Positions 8,403 to 17,698 of a stretch of DNA of 64,000 bases are shown here, piece after piece. The position numbers were made by a program, and so were the translations under genes. The first letter of the stretch is position 1. Every line of letters starts with the position of its first letter. The stretch comes from Thalassospira sp. TSL5-1 (GTDB taxonomy: Bacteria > Pseudomonadota > Alphaproteobacteria > Rhodospirillales > Thalassospiraceae): positions 322,103-386,102 of the forward strand of contig NZ_KV880639.1 in assembly GCF_001907695.1 (NCBI RefSeq), in the 5' to 3' direction. The notes beneath the pieces are model-generated. The model did not search any database, had not been told where the DNA came from, and was given only the letters and a program-made list of their open reading frames with translations.

Positions 8403-9353
8403 TTATAAGTTGGTCAAAACGGTATGGGCCCGCCGCAACCCGCCCAGGGTCGCCGCTTCGGCATCGATAATTTCAGCATCAAAACCATGAACCCGCAAGG
8501 CCTGGTTGTAACGGGCGGAAAGTTTGCCATCCCCGATCAGGGCAATGCTCTCGCTGTGGTCCAGCCGGGCAACAATATCGGCAATTTCACTGCCAATCAC
8601 ATAGCCCGACAACGTGGCCGCTCCGGCACCAGCCGTGTCCGTATTCGGGGCGACCAGCCCGCTTGCGCGAATGCCAAACAGACAATGCAACAAATCACCC
8701 TGTTTTTCGGCAACATGACGAATGGCGGATTCAAATGCCTGCGCATCATCCGCACCCGGCATGGAATGACGCAGGATCGATTGTTGCGACAGCAAAGCAA
8801 AAACCTCGCCGCTCATATAGGTGCGAAAACCGGTAATGCTGCCATTCTCAATACGGGCCCATTTACTGTGCGTACCAGGCAGGCAGACCCACCCGGCAAA
8901 ATCGGGGTGATCGGCCATAAAACCGACAAGCTGGGTTTCCTCGCCGCGCATCACATCGGGGTCATCAACCTGGCACAAACCGGGCAGGATATGCACATCA
9001 AGCCCCACCTGCCTTAGCACCGGTTTCACCACCCCTGCCGCCAGTGTTTCCGGGCGTGCAGGAACCGTGGCATAAGGGGCCTCGCACCAGCCCTGTTTTG
9101 CACCGGCCATACCACATATGATGACGGAAATACGATCATCCTGCGACAGGTGATCAGGCAACCAGCCCGCAATCAGGTCACGCAGAACCGTTTCAAAACC
9201 CCCATCGGTAATTTTGTTCAGGCCAAGGTCCGACTCGGCACGCGCCAAAATAGCGTCATTCGCATCCATCGCCCACAGGCGAAGATTGGATGTTCCCCAG
9301 TCAACCGCGACCCAGTCAAGGCGCGAAGCAATATCCGTTTGCGACAAAGCCAC
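8403..9353 (-). CDS. dgoK: 2-dehydro-3-deoxygalactonokinase
   Basis: A 316-residue ASKHA-fold kinase that phosphorylates 2-keto-3-deoxygalactonate with ATP to feed DgoA. The N-terminal phosphate-1 loop is VAVDWGTSNLRLW; LPGTHSKWARIENG carries the conserved substrate-binding and catalytic region; the C-terminal half has IALIGDGKL. The start codon is GTG at 9353 with AGG just upstream. It is the first gene of a dgoK-dgoA-SDR run, 111 bases after an Ldh-family gene. No galactonate dehydratase (dgoD) or lactonase is in the window, so the earlier steps must be encoded elsewhere. Confidence 0.92.
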   Translation of the reverse strand: MALSQTDIASRLDWVAVDWGTSNLRLWAMDANDAILARAESDLGLNKITDGGFETVLRDLIAGWLPDHLSQDDRISVIICGMAGAKQGWCEAPYATVPARPETLAAGVVKPVLRQVGLDVHILPGLCQVDDPDVMRGEETQLVGFMADHPDFAGWVCLPGTHSKWARIENGSITGFRTYMSGEVFALLSQQSILRHSMPGADDAQAFESAIRHVAEKQGDLLHCLFGIRASGLVAPNTDTAGAGAATLSGYVIGSEIADIVARLDHSESIALIGDGKLSARYNQALRVHGFDAEIIDAEAATLGGLRRAHTVLTNL

Positions 9354-9464
9354 CTCTACCTGCCCTAAATATTTGATGGTGCTGTTTATTTCCTCATACG
9401 ATTAAACCCGATTGTCCCGCTTGTACATCCCGGATTTCAAATCCGTCACTGTCAACACGAACAA

Positions 9465-10457
9465 CTAAAGACTTTTGACCAGCGCAATCAGATCATCTTC
9501 TACCTCGATCCCTTCGCTGGCAGCCTTGTCGCGCAGCGCCTGCCCGCGCCGTCCCGGCAGCCGCACGCCCGGGTCCAGGGCAATTTCTTCGGCCAAATGA
9601 TAAATACGCGCGAGCGGATCAAACCCGGGCGCCGTATTTTTCGGGTCTATGGCAATAATTGTATGACCCAGCGCAGGCGGTGCGCCCTTATCGTCAAAAA
9701 GCGACGTTGCCTCATGCGAAAAATTAGCCGCGCTCAGCCCCGCGGCCAAAATTTCCACCATCAACGCCAAGGCCGCCCCCTTGGCATCGCCGGCCGGGAT
9801 CATGGTGCCGTCCATTGCCGCATTGGCATTGGTCGTCGGGTTGCCATCGCGATCCAGCGCCCAGCCTTCGGGAATATCCACCCCTTTTTGGCGGGCGGCC
9901 ATGATTTTGCCGCGCGCCACCTTGGACAGGGCCATATCCACCACAATTGGCGCCTTGCCTTGCACCGGTGCGGCAAAGGCCAGCGGATTGGTACCATACA
10001 TCGGCCGCACCCCGCCCCACGGTGCCATCGCAGCAGGGGCATTTGCCGCCATGATGGCAAGCAATCCCTGCTGGGCAAACCGCTCCACCGTCAGACCCAT
10101 AACGCCTGCATGGTGGGAACGGCGAATGGTTGCCATTGCAATGCCTTGCGACCGGGCCATGTCGGGCAACTCGGCAACGGCAATGTCAATCGCCGGGTAC
10201 GCATAGCCGTGTGCGGCATCAATTGCCAGAATGCCCGGCGCCGGGCGGCTAAAAGTTGGTGTGACCTGACCGTCCACTTTGCCGCTACGGGCCTGGGTGG
10301 CATAGGCCTCGACCCGGCGAAAACCATGCCCGCCCTGCCCGGATGCCTCGGCAGCAATCAGTGCCGTTGCCACCGATGCGGCATTTTCAGCCGAGACGTT
10401 ATTACGAACAAGGACGTCAACAATCAATTGACGGGAATCGGACAAAGACAAAAGCAT
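9465..10457 (-). CDS. Ldh family (malate/L-lactate/ureidoglycolate dehydrogenase type) oxidoreductase
   Basis: A 330-residue NAD(P)-dependent 2-hydroxyacid or imine reductase of the Ldh_2/MDH2 fold. Typical motifs are GHGFRR near residue 43, IRRSHHAGVMG containing the catalytic His, YGTNPLAFAAP and ALSKVARGKIM. The start is placed at ATG 10457, after AGGT, because family members begin just before the first helix; the frame extends a further 13 codons upstream. The substrate is not predictable: relatives act on malate, lactate, ureidoglycolate, 2,3-diketogulonate or cyclic imines. It precedes dgoK on the same strand and may belong to that operon. Confidence 0.82.
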   Translation of the reverse strand: MLLSLSDSRQLIVDVLVRNNVSAENAASVATALIAAEASGQGGHGFRRVEAYATQARSGKVDGQVTPTFSRPAPGILAIDAAHGYAYPAIDIAVAELPDMARSQGIAMATIRRSHHAGVMGLTVERFAQQGLLAIMAANAPAAMAPWGGVRPMYGTNPLAFAAPVQGKAPIVVDMALSKVARGKIMAARQKGVDIPEGWALDRDGNPTTNANAAMDGTMIPAGDAKGAALALMVEILAAGLSAANFSHEATSLFDDKGAPPALGHTIIAIDPKNTAPGFDPLARIYHLAEEIALDPGVRLPGRRGQALRDKAASEGIEVEDDLIALVKSL

Positions 10458-10517
10458 CGGCAATACCTGACATATAAAACAACGTGCCTTCTGCACCCCG
10501 GCACTTTAAACCGGTAT

Positions 10518-11294
10518 TCAATTGGGATGCTTGTGTTTTTTTGGGCTGCGCAGCGCATACCACGCCCCAGCCGCCACCATAAGCGCCAATGAAAACCAGG
10601 TAATCGCATAAACCAGATGACTGTTATTAAAACGGATTTGCGTTAGCCCGCCAATCGGCAGTCCTCCGGGATTTTTCTGCGCGTCCGCATCAATGAAATA
10701 AGGGGCGACCTGGTTGGCATCCAGGCCATCATGTTCGGCCATTGCCTTGACATCGCGTGAATACCAACGGTTATCCGCCGGGACATTATCGCGCAAAAAT
10801 GTGCCGCCCGGCTCATCCATGCGCAGCAGGCCATTGATGGTAACAACACCTTGTGGCTGCCCTTCGGCACGGGTGGCGGGCTCTTTATGGTCGCTCGGCA
10901 CAAAGCCCCGGTTGATCATGATGATGGCCCCGGAATCCGCCCGCACCATCGGCGTCATCACCCAATAACCCGCACCATAATCGGTCGAGGTATAAACCTG
11001 GGTTTCCTTGTCATTCAGAAACGTCCCCGTCACGGTTACATGGCGATATTCGTCATCCTTGCGATTGACCTGTGCCCAATCCGCCTGGCGCGGGGCGGCC
11101 TGCACCGGGGCCGCAACACGGGTTGTGACCCTTTCAATCAGGTCAAGTTTCCAGGCACGCCGTTCGATCTGCCAAATCCCCAGGGCCACAAAGCCACAAA
11201 ACAGGATTGCCGCAATAATAGCGAGAATGATCCGGGTTGCCTTTGACCTTGGCTGGCCGGTGGTGCTTTCATCAAAAGAAACAGGCTGCGTCAT
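10518..11294 (-). CDS. SURF1 family cytochrome oxidase biogenesis protein
   Basis: A 258-residue membrane protein with two transmembrane segments (about 20-42 and 228-247) flanking a large periplasmic domain, the standard SURF1/Shy1 topology. Conserved pieces are GIWQIERRAWK after TM1, INRGFVP in the middle, and YAITWFSLAL in TM2. The family assists haem insertion and assembly of haem-copper oxidases. It follows cyoD beyond an intrinsic terminator, so it is read through or has its own weak promoter. Its job here is presumably assembly of the bo3 oxidase encoded upstream. Confidence 0.92.
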   Translation of the reverse strand: MTQPVSFDESTTGQPRSKATRIILAIIAAILFCGFVALGIWQIERRAWKLDLIERVTTRVAAPVQAAPRQADWAQVNRKDDEYRHVTVTGTFLNDKETQVYTSTDYGAGYWVMTPMVRADSGAIIMINRGFVPSDHKEPATRAEGQPQGVVTINGLLRMDEPGGTFLRDNVPADNRWYSRDVKAMAEHDGLDANQVAPYFIDADAQKNPGGLPIGGLTQIRFNNSHLVYAITWFSLALMVAAGAWYALRSPKKHKHPN

Positions 11295-11329
11295 GAAAAC
11301 TTGCTTTCAGGAAAGAACCAAAAATCTAC

Positions 11330-11373
11330 CATAGACAGAAAAAAGGCGCGCCAGGTTCCCCCGCCGCGCCTTT
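11330..11373 (-). terminator. Intrinsic terminator after cyoABCD
   Basis: A 9-bp GC-rich stem (arms 11342-11350 and 11365-11373). Read on the minus strand it is followed by a run of six U. It lies between the cyoD stop and the SURF1 start. Confidence 0.7.
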
Positions 11374-11393
11374 CAATCATTAAATCCTGCCGA

Positions 11394-11792
11394 TCACGGC
11401 ATGGATTTCATCATGCTTTCGGACATCTGCGGCATCATGTTGGTGTTAAGATGGAACATAACCCACAGCGAACCACTAATCGCAATCGCAACAATCACGA
11501 TGGTAAAAATCAGCGCCAGCATGTTCCAGCCGCCTTCCGATTTGGTGTTCATATGCAGAAAATAGATCATGTGAACCACAATCTGAATCACGGCAAGGCC
11601 CATCACGGCAATGGCGGTTGCGGTGCTGCTTGAAAGCACATCCGCCATCACCAGCCAGAACGGAATGGCTGTTAGGATAACCGACAGGATAAAGCCGGTC
11701 ATATATCCCTTGAAGGAACCGTGGGCGGCGCCATCACCATGACCGTGGTCATGATCATGCCCGTGGGAATGGTCATTCGCGTGCGAGGTCAT
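11394..11792 (-). CDS. cyoD: Cytochrome bo3 ubiquinol oxidase subunit IV
   Basis: A 132-residue small subunit with three predicted transmembrane helices (about 32-53, 59-81, 92-113) and the family segment VHMIYFLHM. The N-terminus is unusually histidine-rich (SHANDHSHGHDHDHGHG) and might bind metal. The start at 11792 overlaps the cyoC stop by four bases (ATGA), so translation is coupled; an upstream extension of the frame is only overlap with cyoC. Last gene of cyoABCD, followed by a terminator. Confidence 0.93.
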   Translation of the reverse strand: MTSHANDHSHGHDHDHGHGDGAAHGSFKGYMTGFILSVILTAIPFWLVMADVLSSSTATAIAVMGLAVIQIVVHMIYFLHMNTKSEGGWNMLALIFTIVIVAIAISGSLWVMFHLNTNMMPQMSESMMKSMP

Positions 11793-12412
11793 CCCAGAAC
11801 TCCCATCAGATAAACAAAGGAAAACACACCAATCCAGATCACGTCCAGGAAGTGCCAGAACAGGCTGAGGCACATCAGGCGGCGCTTGTTGGCTTCACCC
11901 AGGCCGTATTTGCCAACCTGGACCATCAAGGTGATCAGCCAGATGATACCGCAGGTGACGTGCAAACCGTGGGTTCCAACCAGCGTAAAGAACGAGGTCA
12001 GGAAAGCACTGCGCTGCGGACCGGCACCTTCGGCAATCAGATGCGCAAATTCGTAAAGCTCAAGGCCCACGAACGCGATACCGAACAGACCGGTAATTGC
12101 CAGCCAGACCAGCGTTCCCTGTAGCTTGTTCTTTTCCATCGCCAGCATGGCAAAGCCATAGGTGATCGACGAGAACAGCAACATCGAGGTGTTGATCGCA
12201 ACCAGCGGCAGATCGAACAGATCCTGCGGACCAGGCCCACCTGCATAATTGCGGCCAAGAACACCATGTGTTGCAAACAGGACCGCAAAGATGAGGCAGT
12301 CGCTCATCAGATAGATCCAGAATCCAAGCATGGTGCTGCTTGGCGCGTGCGGCTCTTCCTTAACCAGGAAGACCGGGGTCTCCGTATTATTCACGGCAGA
12401 TTGCGTAGCCAT
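11789..12412 (-). CDS. cyoC: Cytochrome bo3 ubiquinol oxidase subunit III
   Basis: A 207-residue subunit III with five hydrophobic helices. Diagnostic stretches are GFWIYLMSDCLIFAVLFATH near the N-terminus, TSFFTLVGTHGLHV, and WHFLDVIWIGVFSFVYL at the C-terminus. It stabilises the oxidase core in the inner membrane and is not itself catalytic. It begins ten bases after the cyoB stop and overlaps cyoD by four bases. Confidence 0.95.
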   Translation of the reverse strand: MATQSAVNNTETPVFLVKEEPHAPSSTMLGFWIYLMSDCLIFAVLFATHGVLGRNYAGGPGPQDLFDLPLVAINTSMLLFSSITYGFAMLAMEKNKLQGTLVWLAITGLFGIAFVGLELYEFAHLIAEGAGPQRSAFLTSFFTLVGTHGLHVTCGIIWLITLMVQVGKYGLGEANKRRLMCLSLFWHFLDVIWIGVFSFVYLMGVLG

Positions 12413-12422
12413 TATCGAGTTC

Positions 12423-14426
12423 TCACGCCTTTTTTGCCAGAAGCCGGGTTCGTGCGTCTTCGGTCTTCACGACCTGCTCTTCCGGAATATAGAAGTCGCG
12501 GTCATAGTTGAACGAATGCCCGATGGCGACAGCAACCATCGCAACAAAAGCGACAATGGCCAGCCACCAGATATACCAGATCATCGCAAAGCCAAAGACA
12601 ACGGACAGTCCAGCAAGGATCGCCCCCATACCTGTGCTCTTGGGCATGTGAATGGACTTGAACCCTTCGGTCGGACGGACAAACCCGCGCTGCTTCATGT
12701 CCCACCACGCATCGTGGTCATAAACAATTGGCGTGCGCGCAAAGTTATATTCCGGCGGCGGCGACGAGGTCGACCATTCCAGCGTGCGTGCATCCCACGG
12801 ATCGCCCGTTACATCGCGCAGCTTTTCACGGTTCTTGATGCTGACAAAAAGCTGCATCAGGAAGGAACCGATACCAACAGCGATCAGAACAGCACCGAAG
12901 GCGGCAATGATGAACCAGATATGAAGCGAAGGATCATCGAAATGGTTCAGGCGGCGGGTAACGCCCATCAGGCCAAGCACATAAAGCGGCATGAAGGCGA
13001 AATAGAAGCCGATAAACCAGAACCAGAAGGACATCTTGCCCCAGAACGGATCAAGCTTGAAGCCGAACGCTTTGGGGAACCAGAAATTGATCCCGGCAAA
13101 GACACCAAACACAACGCCACCGATGATCACGTTATGGAAGTGTGCGATCAGGAACAGGCTGTTATGCAGCACAAAGTCAGCGGGCGGAACAGCAAGCAGA
13201 ACGCCGGTCATACCACCGATAACAAAGGTCAGCATAAAGCCGATCGTCCAGAGCATCGGCACTTCAAAGCGAATACGCCCCTTATACATGGTAAACAGCC
13301 AGTTGAACATTTTCGCACCCGTCGGGATGGAAATGATCATGGTGGTGATACCAAAGAAGGCATTGACGCTGGCACCCGACCCCATCGTAAAGAAGTGATG
13401 CAGCCAGACCAGATAGGACAGGATGGTGATCACAACCGTTGCATAGACCATCGAGCTGTAACCGAACAGCCGTTTGCGACAGAAGGTCGACACAATTTCC
13501 GAGAAAATGCCAAAGCAGGGCAGGATCAGAATGTAAACCTCGGGATGCCCCCAGATCCAGATCAGGTTCACATACATCATCACGTTGCCGCCCATATCAT
13601 TGGTAAAGAAATGGGTGCCGACATAACGGTCAAGTGTCAGAAGAGCCAGAACAGCAGTCAAAACCGGGAACGAGGCAACGATCAGGACGTTGGTGCAAAG
13701 CGCGGTCCAGGAAAAGACCGGCATTTTCATCATCGACATGCCCGGGGCGCGCATTTTCACAATCGTCGCAATCAGGTTAACCCCTGATAACAATGTTCCC
13801 AGACCGGCGATCTGCAAACCCCAGATATAATAGTCAACACCGACGCCGGGACTGTGAATAATGTCGGAAACCGGCGGATAAGCCAACCAGCCGGTACGGG
13901 CAAACTCACCGATAAAGAGCGACAGCATGATCAAAGCGGCACCGGCCGTTGTCATCCAGAAGCTGAAATTGTTCAGAAACGGGAATGAAACGTCGCGCGC
14001 GCCAATCTGCAGCGGCACCACAAAGTTCATCAGACCAGTGACGAACGGCATGGCAACAAAGAAGATCATGATCACGCCATGCGCGGTAAAGATCTGGTCA
14101 TAGTGGTGCGGCGGCAGAAAACCCTCGTTTCCACCAAACGCCATGGCCTGCTGGGCACGCATCATCAGCGCATCGGCAAAGCCGCGCAGCAGCATGACAA
14201 CACCAAGGATCATATACATCACACCGATCTTTTTATGATCGACAGACGTGACCCATTCGCGCCACAGATAACCCCATTTACCGAAATAGGTGATACCACC
14301 CAAAACGACGAGACCACCGAATGCAACACCAATAAAGGTCACAATCAGGATGGGCTCGTGATACGGAATTGAATCAAGGGAAAGCCGACCAAAGATCAAC
14401 TTTAACAGATCCGTGTTTGAAGACAT
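12423..14426 (-). CDS. cyoB: Cytochrome bo3 ubiquinol oxidase subunit I
   Basis: A 667-residue catalytic haem-copper subunit with about 15 transmembrane helices. It reduces O2 to water and pumps protons. Ligands are all present: His116 (TAHGVIM) for the low-spin haem, the CuB histidine and cross-linked Tyr in WGHPEVYIL with the proton-channel Glu, the His pair in WLHHFF, and the haem pair in AHFHNV. Lengths and spacing match E. coli CyoB shifted by about ten residues. A perfect stem-loop lies between cyoA and this gene, and the cyoB ribosome binding site (AAGAAGAG) follows it directly. Confidence 0.97.
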   Translation of the reverse strand: MSSNTDLLKLIFGRLSLDSIPYHEPILIVTFIGVAFGGLVVLGGITYFGKWGYLWREWVTSVDHKKIGVMYMILGVVMLLRGFADALMMRAQQAMAFGGNEGFLPPHHYDQIFTAHGVIMIFFVAMPFVTGLMNFVVPLQIGARDVSFPFLNNFSFWMTTAGAALIMLSLFIGEFARTGWLAYPPVSDIIHSPGVGVDYYIWGLQIAGLGTLLSGVNLIATIVKMRAPGMSMMKMPVFSWTALCTNVLIVASFPVLTAVLALLTLDRYVGTHFFTNDMGGNVMMYVNLIWIWGHPEVYILILPCFGIFSEIVSTFCRKRLFGYSSMVYATVVITILSYLVWLHHFFTMGSGASVNAFFGITTMIISIPTGAKMFNWLFTMYKGRIRFEVPMLWTIGFMLTFVIGGMTGVLLAVPPADFVLHNSLFLIAHFHNVIIGGVVFGVFAGINFWFPKAFGFKLDPFWGKMSFWFWFIGFYFAFMPLYVLGLMGVTRRLNHFDDPSLHIWFIIAAFGAVLIAVGIGSFLMQLFVSIKNREKLRDVTGDPWDARTLEWSTSSPPPEYNFARTPIVYDHDAWWDMKQRGFVRPTEGFKSIHMPKSTGMGAILAGLSVVFGFAMIWYIWWLAIVAFVAMVAVAIGHSFNYDRDFYIPEEQVVKTEDARTRLLAKKA

Positions 14427-14447
14427 CGGTTTACTCTTCTTTTCAGT

Positions 14448-14470
14448 GTGGCTGTGTCAGACACAGCCAC
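14448..14470 (-). other. Perfect intercistronic inverted repeat between cyoA and cyoB
   Basis: Arms 14448-14458 and 14460-14470 are exact 11-base reverse complements around one central base. No U-run follows on the coding strand, so it is more likely an mRNA-stabilising or processing hairpin, or a protein-binding palindrome, than a terminator. Confidence 0.6.
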
Positions 14471-14502
14471 CAAGGTCCGATAAAATCGGGATCGCGTTTC
14501 AA

Positions 14503-15552
14503 TCAGAGCTTCGCAGCCGGCGTTTCCTTGTCGGATGCCGATACCGGAGAATAACCCTCTACCGAACAAATGCCGACTTCCGACCCTTCCAGGGAAGGAA
14601 ACAGCTCGGCGTGTTCGTCATGGGACTTCCCGCCTTGTTTGTCGCGCATGTGATCCATCATCATCATTTCATCCATGCACATTTTGCCCGCTTCGACACA
14701 ACGGTTCAAAATGGCGTGATAAAGTTCCGGATCAACACTGTTATAATATTCAACCGGGACGGCCGTGCTCGGCTTGACCAGGTCAAGATATTCGCTGCGA
14801 CCAAGTCCGGTAGCACCATCCGCTTTCACTTTGGTAACCCACTGATCAAAATCAGCCTGGCTCAGACCATGAAACTTGAAGTGCATGTCCGAAAAGCCAT
14901 CGCCACTATAGTTGGCGGAAAAGCCCTTATAGACACCTTCCTTGTTGATCACGGCATGAAGCTTGGTTTCCATTCCGGCCATCGAATAAATCTGGCCTGC
15001 CAGTGCAGGAATGTAAAACGAGTTCATGATCGAGTCCGAGGTGATCTTGAAATTGATCGGAACATCAACAGGTGCTGCAAGTTCGTTAACCGTCGCAATG
15101 CCCTGTTCCGGATAAATGAACAGCCATTTCCAGTTCAGTGACACAACTTCAACCGTCAAGGGCTTTACATCAGCCGCGATCGGGCGCTGTGCATCAATAC
15201 GGTCAAGCGGACGATACGGATCAAGCCTATGCGTGCTTACCCACGTCAGCGCCCCTAATGCGATAATGATCAGCAACGGAGCTGACCAGATGATAACTTC
15301 CAGCTTGGTCGAGTGATGCCACTCAGGATCATACTCGGCGTCTTTGTTCGACTGACGGTATTTCCATGCGAAAAATACAATCAGCACCATCACCGGAATG
15401 ATGATCAGCAACATCAGAACAGTGGAGATAAGGATCAGGTCGCGTTGCTGCATTGCAACGTCACCCGAAGGCTGCATCACAACCAGATTGCATCCAGTCA
15501 GGAGAAGCATCAGAGGAGCAATGAGCAGGCCGCGTGAAAGTTTTAATGACAT
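14503..15552 (-). CDS. cyoA: Cytochrome bo3 ubiquinol oxidase subunit II
   Basis: A 349-residue lipoprotein subunit II. The signal ends in lipobox LLTGC (Cys about residue 20), followed by two transmembrane helices (about 42-66 and 86-106) and a periplasmic cupredoxin-like domain. The CuA cysteine and histidine ligands of cytochrome c oxidases are absent, as expected for a quinol oxidase. The start is ATG 15552; the frame continues upstream without a good ribosome binding site. First gene of the cyo operon, whose promoter must lie in the region shared with the divergent MFS gene. Confidence 0.94.
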   Translation of the reverse strand: MSLKLSRGLLIAPLMLLLTGCNLVVMQPSGDVAMQQRDLILISTVLMLLIIIPVMVLIVFFAWKYRQSNKDAEYDPEWHHSTKLEVIIWSAPLLIIIALGALTWVSTHRLDPYRPLDRIDAQRPIAADVKPLTVEVVSLNWKWLFIYPEQGIATVNELAAPVDVPINFKITSDSIMNSFYIPALAGQIYSMAGMETKLHAVINKEGVYKGFSANYSGDGFSDMHFKFHGLSQADFDQWVTKVKADGATGLGRSEYLDLVKPSTAVPVEYYNSVDPELYHAILNRCVEAGKMCMDEMMMMDHMRDKQGGKSHDEHAELFPSLEGSEVGICSVEGYSPVSASDKETPAAKL

Positions 15553-15846
15553 ACGCTTGATCTTTTGACCAGTCTCAGGACGAGACCATTTACAAACAAA
15601 ACAGCAATATTCGCATTGCGCCCCGAAAGCCCCAATCACGTCTATTGCCTGTCGTTCCCGGATTCAGTTTCAAAAATGCGGCAACACCAGGCTGCCACAT
15701 TTGACGAAAATATAGCTTGAAAAATTCAAACCAGTGCCCGGATTGCTACATCCGGCACGCAATTTTGTCAACCCCGGCACCCCAGCTTTTCCGCCACATT
15801 TGCCATGCCCCTGCGACATAAGTCACAATCCCAATCAAGAGGCGAT
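15553..15846. promoter_or_regulatory. Divergent control region of cyoA and the MHS transporter (cyo side)
   Basis: No coding frame is supported here. On the minus strand TTGACA at 15772-15767 is followed after 17 bases by TAGCAA, a poor -10, so the cyo promoter is not securely placed. A short palindrome (TTGAA-AAA-TTCAA) sits near 15719-15731. Confidence 0.35.
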
Positions 15847-15875
15847 TTGACAGCAATGATTTACAGGCTCATAGT
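15847..15875 (+). promoter_or_regulatory. Candidate sigma-70-type promoter for the MHS transporter
   Basis: TTGACA (15847-15852), a 17-base spacer, then CATAGT (15870-15875). The -10 overlaps the left arm of the inverted repeat described separately. Confidence 0.5.
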
Positions 15876-15935
15876 TGTTTTAAGACCAATTCCAAATCTG
15901 GCTTTGACTCAACCATAAAGGTCATAAAACAACTA
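15872..15935 (+). repeat. Long inverted repeat in the leader of the MHS transporter gene
   Basis: Arms 15872-15887 (TAGTTGTTTTAAGACC) and 15920-15935 match as reverse complements at 15 of 16 bases, separated by 32 bases. The left arm covers the candidate -10 and the right arm ends just before the ribosome binding site AGGGAGGGG, so it could be a paired operator or an mRNA hairpin. Confidence 0.6.
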
Positions 15936-15946
15936 GGGAGGGGTAT

Positions 15947-17287
15947 ATGAGTTATCCCAGTCAGTCTTATGCAGCGGCCTCCTCGTCACAGCTTGAACGG
16001 GACGTCAGGCAACTCTCTACACGCAAACAGGTCGACCCGGGCAAGATCGCACTGGGCGTCATTATTGGTCGTACGTCGGAGTTTTTCGACTTTTTCACAT
16101 ATTGCATTGCAGCAGTAATTGTATTTCCCCGCCTTCTATTCCCCTCTTTTGATCCGGTAACAGCGACCCTTTATTCCTTCGCCATTTTTTCCCTTGCCTT
16201 CATCGCCCGCCCGGCCGGGTCTCTTTTGTTTATGGCGATTGACCGCAAACATGGCCGGGGAGCAAAACTTACGGTTGCCATGTTCCTTCTGGGCGGATCA
16301 ACCGTCGCCATCGCCTTTATCCCCAGCTATGCCAGTGCGGGGGCACTGGGTATTTATCTGCTGTGCACGTTCCGTTTTTGCCAGGGTTTGGCCCTTGGCG
16401 GGGCCTGGGATGGACTGGCATCCCTGCTTGCGCTCAATGCACCGGAAAACCGCAAAGGCTGGTATGCAATGATGCCGCAACTGGGCGCGCCTGTTGGCTT
16501 CATTCTGGCGGCGGGCCTGTTCGCATTTTCCTTGCTCACCCTTAGCGACGCCGATTTTATCGACTGGGGCTGGCGCTATGCGTTCTTTGTCGCCTTCGCC
16601 ATCAATGTGGTTGCGCTGTTTGCCCGCCTGCGCCTGGTTGCCACCACCGAATTTGGCTCCCTTCTCGATAAAAATGAACTTCAGGCCGTTCGGATTTCCG
16701 ATACCTTTAAGGTTCATAGTCGTACGATTCTGCTTGGGGCATTCCTGCCACTTGCCAGTTATGCACTGTTTCATCTCGTCACAGTCTTCCCGTTAAGCTG
16801 GGTCAACCTTTATACGGACCATTCGGTTGGCCGGTTTTTGCTGATCCAGCTTGTTGGTGCCGTCATCAGCATGGGCACCATCGCGGCATCCGGCATCATT
16901 GCTGATCGCATCGGCCGACGTAAACTTCTGGGCATTTCCGCCGTCATCATTGGCGCAGGCAGCTTCGTTGCTCCCTTCCTGTATCAGGCAGGGGCCATTG
17001 GCGAAGACATTATAGTTCTGGGCGGTTTTGCCATTCTGGGCCTGTCCTTTGGACAGGCAGCCGGCGCACTGGCGTCAAACTTCCGCCAGCAATATCGCTA
17101 TACCGGTTCGGCCATTACATCCGACCTTGCCTGGTTGATCGGTGCGGGCTTCGCCCCTCTGGTCGCGCTGTTTCTGTGCGAGGAATTTGGCCTGATCATG
17201 GTGGGTGCCTATTTGCTCTCGGGCGCAATCTGCACCCTTGTCGCCCTGTATTTCAACAAACAGATGGTTGAAACCCAGGCAGACTGA
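15947..17287 (+). CDS. MFS transporter, metabolite:H+ symporter (MHS) type
   Basis: A 446-residue permease with 12 hydrophobic helices. The lead SEFFDFFTY before TM1 resembles the EWYDF motif of the MHS subfamily (KgtP, ShiA, ProP relatives); RPAGSLLF follows in TM3 and DRIGRRKLL is the second-half loop 8-9 motif. It should import an organic acid, amino acid or betaine by proton symport in the inner membrane; the substrate is unknown. The start has a very strong AGGGAGGGG. It diverges from cyoABCD and has its own promoter with a long inverted repeat, implying regulated expression. Confidence 0.88.
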   Translation: MSYPSQSYAAASSSQLERDVRQLSTRKQVDPGKIALGVIIGRTSEFFDFFTYCIAAVIVFPRLLFPSFDPVTATLYSFAIFSLAFIARPAGSLLFMAIDRKHGRGAKLTVAMFLLGGSTVAIAFIPSYASAGALGIYLLCTFRFCQGLALGGAWDGLASLLALNAPENRKGWYAMMPQLGAPVGFILAAGLFAFSLLTLSDADFIDWGWRYAFFVAFAINVVALFARLRLVATTEFGSLLDKNELQAVRISDTFKVHSRTILLGAFLPLASYALFHLVTVFPLSWVNLYTDHSVGRFLLIQLVGAVISMGTIAASGIIADRIGRRKLLGISAVIIGAGSFVAPFLYQAGAIGEDIIVLGGFAILGLSFGQAAGALASNFRQQYRYTGSAITSDLAWLIGAGFAPLVALFLCEEFGLIMVGAYLLSGAICTLVALYFNKQMVETQAD

Positions 17288-17327
17288 TCCTTCGGAAGCT
17301 TAAAACTTTACACCCGAAAAACATACC

Positions 17328-17357
17328 AAGGGCCGCCTGACAACCGGGCGGCCCTTT
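17328..17357 (+). terminator. Hairpin terminator after the MHS transporter
   Basis: A perfect 10-bp stem (17328-17337 with 17347-17356) with a 9-base loop and a short T stretch. Confidence 0.6.
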
Positions 17358-17402
17358 GGGATTGAAAGATGCAATACATAGATATGATTGTTCCAAAACC
17401 AC

Positions 17403-17449
17403 CCCAAACGCAAAACGCCCTGCATCATGGCAGGGCGTTTTGGTTTGGG
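17403..17449. terminator. Second, long bidirectional hairpin
   Basis: A 13-bp perfect stem (17411-17423 with 17430-17442) with a 6-base loop, extended by a further seven pairs (17403-17409 with 17443-17449) past a single unpaired G. It sits between convergent genes and probably ends the minus-strand DUF3126 gene as well. Confidence 0.65.
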
Positions 17450-17479
17450 CCTTTATAAAAGGCAAAAGCGTTTGCACAC

Positions 17480-17698
17480 TTAAACAAGCGGCGGCAGGTC
17501 TTCTTCAAGGATCATGATTTGCAGCGAGTAGCTGACTTCACCTTCGTCTTCGTCACGGTGCAGAACGCCGAGAAATTCGTCGCCAACCCGCATTTCAACC
17601 GGCTGCCCCTTGGCGCGCGGCGGGTCAATGGCAATACGGTTATTATCAAAAGTGCGACGCAAATAGTTCGTTACCCGTGCAATCTCGGACGGTGTCAT
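17480..17698 (-). CDS. DUF3126 family protein
   Basis: A 72-residue cytoplasmic protein of unknown function, in a family I know mainly from alphaproteobacteria. Conserved-looking segments are EIARVTNYLRRTFDN, the basic/proline stretch PRAKGQPVEM, GDEFLGVLHRDEDEGE and SYSLQIMILEEDLP. The start is ATG 17698; upstream codons in the same frame look non-coding. It stands alone between a long hairpin downstream and a 300-base gap upstream. Confidence 0.82.
   Translation of the reverse strand: MTPSEIARVTNYLRRTFDNNRIAIDPPRAKGQPVEMRVGDEFLGVLHRDEDEGEVSYSLQIMILEEDLPPLV

Noticed and set aside
9597..10592. A 331-codon open frame antisense to the Ldh-family gene
   Set aside because: It is covered by a gene with clear family motifs on the other strand. 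The translation is Arg/His/Cys-rich with no recognisable fold.
12330..13787. A 485-codon open frame antisense to cyoB
   Set aside because: It lies wholly opposite a certain cyoB gene, has low-complexity composition (rich in His, Arg, Asp, Lys) typical of the complementary frame, and shows no domain. A shadow of cyoB.
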